The notes under the pieces were generated by a model that did no database searches, was not told where the DNA came from, and saw only the letters and a program-made list of their open reading frames with translations. This document shows positions 1 to 3,935 of a DNA stretch of 6,878 bases, one piece after another; within the stretch, counting starts at the first letter, position 1, and each line of letters starts with the position of its first letter. A program made the position numbers and the translations under genes. The stretch is from Deltaproteobacteria bacterium. GTDB lineage: Bacteria; Myxococcota; XYA12-FULL-58-9; JAUUZB01. The stretch is from the NCBI GenBank assembly GCA_030590185.1, contig JAUUZB010000202.1, positions 1 through 6,878 of the forward strand, read 5' to 3'.

Positions 1-1532
1 ACCTCGGCCTTTTTTTGCTGCTCGGTCTTCTCGCGCTTGACGACCTTGACCTTCTGTTGCTTCGGGTCGGGCTTGACCTCTTTCTTCTGTTCCTTCTTCT
101 CCTCGAGCTTCTCCTTCTTCTCCTCGACCTGCTTCTTCAAGCGCTCGAGGAGATCCTCGACGGCCTCGCTCTTCTCCGGGCCCTGGAGGATGATGTTGGC
201 GAAGCGATTGGCATCCTCGTCGAACAAATCCATACGCAGGGCGTCCGCGTCGTGCGGATAGAGCATCATGGTAAACAGCGCCGCGATGTGGAAAACCAAC
301 GAAAGAAGGAAAAGGTTGAAGTACTGGAGATCCAGGTTCTGCATGAACTGGCTTGGCAGAGCCTTGACCGGTGGTACGAAACGCAGCGCGATGGTGGCGC
401 CGCCCCAGTGGACCAGGGCACGAGCCATCAAACCCAGGTTGAGTTTGTAGGAATCCTCGAGGGTGCCCTCCTTGCGGGCCAGGGAGGAGCCACGCAGGCT
501 GTCGAGGCTGTGCAGGTCGCCCTCGATCTCGATTTCCCCGTCCATGTGCTTGGTGAAGGTGAGGACGTACTCACCCTCCTCGAAGCGGACCAGCGGGAAA
601 ACCTCGGTCGGCAGCCCTTCGGAGGAGATGAAGAAGTCGGTGCCCTTGGCTTCGCCGAGGGTGATCGCCTTGGGCTGGTGGTAGTGATGGACCGCCAGCA
701 GCGCGTCGCCCCAATAGACCCGCATCTCCAGGAGCCGATTGTCGTTGGTGATCTTCGGTTCCGGCGGCAGGGACGGGTGCGGCCGGGCCTCCACCGCCGC
801 GGAGAAGACCCGATCACGGGTGGCACGGCGCGTTGGCGCCTGCCCTCCGCCGTCGAACCGCGGTTGCGCCGCTGCGGCGTCGTGGGCTTGGGCAGGCACG
901 GCGCCGGGCATCTGACCGGGGCTGGGCACTCCACCCGGGGCCTGTCCTGGCATCGGCATCCCAGGCGCGACCCCCGGTTGGCCCGGCTGTTGGGCCATGC
1001 CCGGGGGCATGGTCCCTGGGGCAGCACCGGCGGCCGGCATGCCCATGGCAGGTGCTTGACCCGGCATCGCGCCAGGCATCTGGCCGGGCATTTGACCCGG
1101 TATCTGGCCAGGCATTTGACCCGGTATCTGGCCGGGCATTTGCCCAGGCATCTGGCCGGGCATTTGACCAGGCATCTGGCCTGGCTGCGCGACCGCGGCC
1201 TGTGGCGGGGCCGCAACCACCGGCGGGCCGCCAACACCAACCAGGATCTCGGTGTTGCCAATCTTGATTCGATCGCAGTGGTTCAGCTTGACCTTGTTGA
1301 TCTTCTTGCCGTTACAGAAGGTCCCGGTCGAGGAGCCCATGTCGACGAGGGAGGCACTGTCGCCCGAGCACTCGATCACCGCGTGGATCCGGCCGGCGCT
1401 CGGATCCTCGAGCTTGAGCTGCGCGGATTTCATCCGGCCGATCTTGATCGTGCGGACCTGATCACCGTCGAACTGGTGCTCCGCCACCATCTGATTGTCG
1501 CTGAAGACCTGAACGTGAAGCGCAAGACCCAT
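1..1532 (-). CDS. gltG: GltG-like FHA-domain, TonB-family envelope protein (C terminus beyond window)
   Basis: Probable inner-membrane linker of a Glt gliding-type envelope complex, taking cytoplasmic input and transmitting force or signal to the periplasm. 510 complete codons are visible and the frame is open at the left edge. Domain order: FHA domain at residues 22-98 (IGR at 31-33, GRIHA at 47-51, DMGSSTGT at 64-71, NG at 74-75); Pro/Gly/Gln/Met-rich linker at about 105-225; a beta-rich domain at about 266-385 beginning near a WGD motif (274-276); one transmembrane helix at 404-424 containing S411-x-x-x-H415, the TonB/TolA-type motif; then a Lys/Glu-rich helical rod at 452-510. Known GltG/GltJ proteins end in a TonB-like (AgmX/PglI) domain, expected just outside the window. 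The ATG at 1532 is chosen for a GGTGAG ribosome site at 1544-1539; the only in-frame alternative before the preceding gene's stop is a TTG eight codons upstream. Family assignment is from memory of the architecture; a GltJ-type paralogue is the main alternative, though those carry a zinc-binding N terminus. Confidence 0.82.
   Translation of the reverse strand, partial: MGLALHVQVFSDNQMVAEHQFDGDQVRTIKIGRMKSAQLKLEDPSAGRIHAVIECSGDSASLVDMGSSTGTFCNGKKINKVKLNHCDRIKIGNTEILVGVGGPPVVAAPPQAAVAQPGQMPGQMPGQMPGQMPGQIPGQMPGQIPGQMPGQMPGAMPGQAPAMGMPAAGAAPGTMPPGMAQQPGQPGVAPGMPMPGQAPGGVPSPGQMPGAVPAQAHDAAAAQPRFDGGGQAPTRRATRDRVFSAAVEARPHPSLPPEPKITNDNRLLEMRVYWGDALLAVHHYHQPKAITLGEAKGTDFFISSEGLPTEVFPLVRFEEGEYVLTFTKHMDGEIEIEGDLHSLDSLRGSSLARKEGTLEDSYKLNLGLMARALVHWGGATIALRFVPPVKALPSQFMQNLDLQYFNLFLLSLVFHIAALFTMMLYPHDADALRMDLFDEDANRFANIILQGPEKSEAVEDLLERLKKQVEEKKEKLEEKKEQKKEVKPDPKQQKVKVVKREKTEQQKKAE
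1077..1184 (-). repeat. 24-bp tandem repeat encoding PGQM/PGQI units
   Basis: About 4.5 copies of a 24-bp unit lie head to tail at 1077-1100, 1101-1124, 1125-1148, 1149-1172 and a half copy at 1173-1184. The copies differ at a few positions. On the minus strand each unit encodes two four-residue blocks of Pro-Gly-Gln plus Met or Ile, forming the core of the flexible linker between the FHA domain and the beta-rich domain of the GltG-like protein. The unit length keeps the frame, so copy number can change without breaking the gene. Degenerate blocks (MPGA, APGG and similar) extend the low-complexity linker on both sides. Confidence 0.9.
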
Positions 1533-1565
1533 TGTCAGCTCACCATCGCAGCGCAACCACCGGAA

Positions 1566-1823
1566 TTACAGAATCCGCACCGACTGGAGAATCTCCGGCC
1601 GGAAATCCTTGCGCACTCTGATCAACCGCTCGTGGCGACGCCGCTTTTGACTCTCGAGGTACTGTCCATCTGGCCGGCTCAGATTTCCATCGATGGTGTC
1701 GTCGCCAAAGTCGACGACCGAGTGCTTCTCGTAGACGATCTCGTCCTGTGCACGAGCCTCACCTGCACCGATGAATACCAGCATTCCAATGGCAGCTGCG
1801 ATAGCCCAAAAAATCCTTGCCAT
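1566..1823 (-). CDS. gltF: Small secreted GltF-like protein
   Basis: An 85-residue protein with a Sec signal peptide: MARIFW, a hydrophobic core through residue 19, and an AxA signal peptidase I site (A23-R-A25, then Q26). The mature part is only about 60 residues: an acidic stretch (VVDFGDDTIDGNL, 36-48), then SRPDGQYLESQ (49-59), then a very basic segment (KRRRHERLIRVRKDF, 60-74) and PEIL near the end. No enzyme motif is visible. The name GltF rests on position between gltE-like and gltG-like genes, the order I recall for M. xanthus, and on its being a small exported component; sequence recognition alone is weak. It is probably a periplasmic linker or assembly factor. The stop is 33 bp upstream of the gltG start and in the same frame, so the two genes are almost certainly cotranscribed. 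Confidence 0.6.
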   Translation of the reverse strand: MARIFWAIAAAIGMLVFIGAGEARAQDEIVYEKHSVVDFGDDTIDGNLSRPDGQYLESQKRRRHERLIRVRKDFRPEILQSVRIL

Positions 1824-1830
1824 GGCCGAT

Positions 1831-1836
1831 CCCCTC
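1831..1836 (-). promoter_or_regulatory. Shine-Dalgarno site fixing the gltF-like start
   Basis: GAGGGG on the minus strand sits 7 bases before the ATG at 1823. It supports this start over the in-frame GTG at 1883, which would add 20 residues ahead of an otherwise clean signal peptide. Confidence 0.7.
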
Positions 1837-1859
1837 GTTAACACACCGTAACCTGGAAC

Positions 1860-1888
1860 ATCATACACACTCCAGCCCTCCACCCCAA
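1860..1888 (-). promoter_or_regulatory. Candidate sigma70-type promoter for gltF-gltG
   Basis: On the minus strand a TATGAT -10 hexamer (1865-1860, five of six consensus bases) lies 17 bases downstream of a weak TTGGGG -35 (1888-1883, only TTG matching). Transcription would start near 1853, giving a leader of about 30 nt before the gltF ATG, and the site follows directly on the terminator-like hairpin at 1950-1926. The -35 is poor, so an activator or another sigma factor may be involved, or the match may be chance. Confidence 0.35.
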
Positions 1889-1925
1889 GGATCAGCCCGT
1901 CGAGGTGAATATCGTCAATCCCCGG

Positions 1926-1950
1926 ATAAAACGGACACCCCGGGCGTCCG
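1926..1950 (-). terminator. Intrinsic terminator-like hairpin downstream of gltDE
   Basis: Read on the minus strand, CGGAC, G, CC pairs with GG, U, GUCCG (eight pairs including one G-U) around a CGG triloop, followed at once by TTTTAT. On the plus strand the G-U pair becomes an A-C mismatch and no T tract follows, so the element is oriented for minus-strand transcription. It lies 226 bp beyond the gltE-like stop and before the candidate gltF promoter. Confidence 0.5.
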
Positions 1951-2070
1951 ATCCAGCCCAGGGACCGAGGGACTTTCGCAGCCTCCGTCGTATAAAAGGG
2001 CTGGTATTGTCAATGGGCAAAAAGGCCGCGCCAGGACCACTATCCACATGACGATGCAGCCCTGAGGAGT

Positions 2071-2133
2071 TTCGCGCCAAGGCGCAAAGAGAACCACGGC
2101 TTTTTTTTCAGGACCTTTGCGTCTTTGCGTGAG
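2071..2133. repeat. Small intergenic CGCAAAG/CTTTGCG repeat element
   Basis: The stretch contains GCGCC-AA-GGCGC (2074-2085), CGCAAAGA (2083-2090), a run of eight T (2101-2108) and a perfect tandem pair of CTTTGCGT (2115-2122 and 2123-2130) followed by GAG. CGCAAAGA at 2083-2090 and TCTTTGCG at 2122-2129 are perfect inverted arms around a 31-nt loop. From memory, elements of the form CTTTGCGTCTTTGCGTGAG are dispersed intergenic repeats in many bacterial genomes, including deltaproteobacterial and planctomycete ones. No coding capacity is evident. Confidence 0.55.
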
Positions 2134-2176
2134 CCAATTCGACCCCGACCGATACGAGCGCTCACGAAGATCGTGC

Positions 2177-3934
2177 CTACGGGCCAGCCTCGGGAACCGG
2201 CGCCGGTGCGCCGCCTTCGGCCGGAACGCCGCCCTCGTCCGGTGCAAAGAGATCCGCACCGTCCTCCGCGGGCGCCCCACCCTCTTCCTCGAGCAGCCGC
2301 TGCTGCTCCGCCTCCGCCGCGAGTTGGGCCTGGAGTGCCACGAGCTGGTCGCGGATCAAGTGGGCGTCGGCGTTGACCTCGTCGCACACGATCGCCCCCT
2401 CGATGCAGGCGATAGCGTCATCGAGCCGACCGAGGGGATAGAGCACGTCGCGGGTCCAAACGATACGCATCGGTGCGCAGCCCTGGATCTTGGAGTTTTC
2501 GGTGTCCGGAATGATGCCCACGGCGCAGTCGAAAATGGCGTCCCCGGTCGCGATGTCACCGGCCACGATCGCTTCGCTCGCCTTGGTCAACAGACCCCAG
2601 GCGGTCTCGATGCGATCCTCCTCCTTGCCGATGGCCTCTGCCCAGTCCCCGGGCGGTTGACCCGACGCGATCAGCTCGCAGGACTTGTCGATCGCCTCCT
2701 GCTTCTTGCGGGCGCGCTCCTCGCGATCCTTGCGCGCCTTGTCGTCCTTCTCGATCACGACGATCGCCTTGATGAGCTTGGGCACCGATTTCTTGTTCTC
2801 GTCCCCCTCCGGCGCCGCCGCCGCAAAGGCCTTGTAGTACTTCTTGGCCTCCGGGAATTTGTGAAGACGATTGTGATAGAGCGCCGCCACGTTCCACAGC
2901 GCATCCAGATCTTTTTTGTTGCGCTTGAGCAGCTCCAGGTAGAGCTTCTCCGCCTTGTCGTAGCGCCCCAGGCCGGTGTAGCTCACCGCCAGACCGATCA
3001 TGGTCGGCCGATCCTTCGGCTTCTCCTTGGCGATCGCCTCATATTGGATCGAAGCGTTGCCAAAGTCGCGGTACTCGACAGCGATGGCCGCGAGCTTGGC
3101 TCGCACCTCGAGCCAGTCCGGTTTCATCCGGATGACCTCCTTGAGCTTGTCGACGTAGACGGCCAGGCTCGCCTTCTCCGCCAGGATCTCGGCGGTCATG
3201 TAGTGCAACTCTGGATCGTCCTTGTCGACCTTGAGACCCCGGCCGATGATCAGCTCCGCCATCGGCGTGTTGCCCACCGCCCGGTAGGCCCGCGCCAGCA
3301 CCCGGAAGGCCTCGATGGCATCCGCCTTGCGCTGGAGCACCTTGCGGCACAGGTCGATCGCCTCCTGGTACTTGCCGTCGATGACGTTCAGGCGGGCCAT
3401 CCCGAGGCGTGAGGTGATGTTCGCCGGCTCCTTCTTCATGAAGTAGGCGTAGACCTTGCGCGCCTCCTCGAGCTTGCCCTCGCCGACCGCGAAGTGCGCC
3501 AGGTTCTCCCGAGCCGGCGCGAACTCCGGATTACTCCGGGCGACCGCTTCGAAGTGCTTGCGCGCCGCATCCCGCTTGCCGGCACGCAACGCCAGGACGG
3601 CGAGGTTATAGCGCGCCACGTGGTGGTTGGGGTTGAGTTTGACGACCTTCATCAGCTGCTGGCTCACCCACAATGGATCTACGGGCTGGTCCCGGTCGAG
3701 CTTGTCGATCTCCCCGGAGATCTTCTTGAACAGGGCCTCGGCCTTGTCCTGCTTCTCCTTGGCGACCTGGGCATGGCTCTTCTCGGCCTTCTTGGGCTTT
3801 TCCTTCTTGGGCCCGGCTGTCGGCGGAGGGGCCGCTTCGTCGCCGCCACAACCGACCGTGGTCGCGGCCACCAACAGGAGCGCAGCGCCGAACCCGAGCG
3901 CAGCGGCGATCCTAGAAAAATGCTGGATACGCAT
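2177..3934 (-). CDS. gltE: GltE-like (AglT-type) TPR outer-membrane lipoprotein
   Basis: A 585-residue exported TPR protein, probably the outer-membrane scaffold of the Glt-type complex. The signal peptide (hydrophobic core about 9-25) ends in a lipobox-like T26-V-G-C29; no Asp follows the Cys at +2, which favours outer-membrane sorting. A Pro/Lys-rich tether (35-52) leads to TPR units at about 103-136, 137-170, 171-204, 205-238, a degenerate unit near 239-272, then 273-306, 307-340 and 341-375. A Lys/Glu helix (about 395-415) precedes a further helical region with five cysteines (419, 470, 486, 510, 517), and the protein ends in an acidic Gly/Pro/Ala tail (about 548-585). The ATG at 3934 is chosen because the lipoprotein signal starts exactly there and AAGGG lies 9 bases upstream; a longer frame back to 4165 only overlaps gltD and is arginine-rich. 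It starts one base after the gltD-like stop, implying translational coupling. TPR lipoprotein is well supported; GltE identity rests on architecture and context. Confidence 0.8.
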   Translation of the reverse strand: MRIQHFSRIAAALGFGAALLLVAATTVGCGGDEAAPPPTAGPKKEKPKKAEKSHAQVAKEKQDKAEALFKKISGEIDKLDRDQPVDPLWVSQQLMKVVKLNPNHHVARYNLAVLALRAGKRDAARKHFEAVARSNPEFAPARENLAHFAVGEGKLEEARKVYAYFMKKEPANITSRLGMARLNVIDGKYQEAIDLCRKVLQRKADAIEAFRVLARAYRAVGNTPMAELIIGRGLKVDKDDPELHYMTAEILAEKASLAVYVDKLKEVIRMKPDWLEVRAKLAAIAVEYRDFGNASIQYEAIAKEKPKDRPTMIGLAVSYTGLGRYDKAEKLYLELLKRNKKDLDALWNVAALYHNRLHKFPEAKKYYKAFAAAAPEGDENKKSVPKLIKAIVVIEKDDKARKDREERARKKQEAIDKSCELIASGQPPGDWAEAIGKEEDRIETAWGLLTKASEAIVAGDIATGDAIFDCAVGIIPDTENSKIQGCAPMRIVWTRDVLYPLGRLDDAIACIEGAIVCDEVNADAHLIRDQLVALQAQLAAEAEQQRLLEEEGGAPAEDGADLFAPDEGGVPAEGGAPAPVPEAGP

Positions 3935-3935
3935 G

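Larger units (their letters stand above)
1824..2176. other. 353-bp non-coding gap between gltE-like and gltF-like genes
   Basis: No convincing gene: short frames crossing it lack ribosome sites and recognisable protein features. In minus-strand order it holds a weak 5-bp hairpin just after the gltE stop (2175-2163), the CGCAAAG repeat (2133-2071), an isolated TTGACA (2013-2008) with no properly spaced -10, the terminator-like hairpin (1950-1926), the candidate promoter (1888-1860) and the gltF ribosome site. It is the only sizeable non-coding stretch in an otherwise tightly packed block. Confidence 0.7.

Noticed and set aside
428..1261. 277-codon minus-strand frame rich in Arg, Cys and Pro
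   Set aside because: An alternative frame of the gltG gene; the FHA, transmembrane and rod features are all in the main frame.
15..1841. 608-codon plus-strand open frame
   Set aside because: Antisense to gltG and gltF. Its poly-Leu start is the complement of the Lys/Glu rod, and its His/Leu/Arg repeats are the complement of the PGQM repeat.
2008..2013. Perfect TTGACA on the minus strand, suggesting a strong promoter
   Set aside because: The only A/T-rich -10-like sequence (TATACG at 1994-1989) is just 13 bases away, too close for sigma70; at 17 bases the sequence is CGACGG.
1892..2080. 62-codon minus-strand ORF in the gap as a small gene
   Set aside because: No ribosome site, it crosses the terminator-like hairpin, and its Arg/Gly/Ser-rich composition shows no fold or signal features.
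2163..2175. CACGA-TCT-TCGTG hairpin immediately after the gltE stop as a terminator
   Set aside because: The stem is only 5 bp and is followed by a GC-rich stretch rather than a T tract.
2117..3412. 431-codon plus-strand open frame
   Set aside because: Antisense to the gltE-like gene, starts inside the intergenic repeat, and shows no protein-like motifs.
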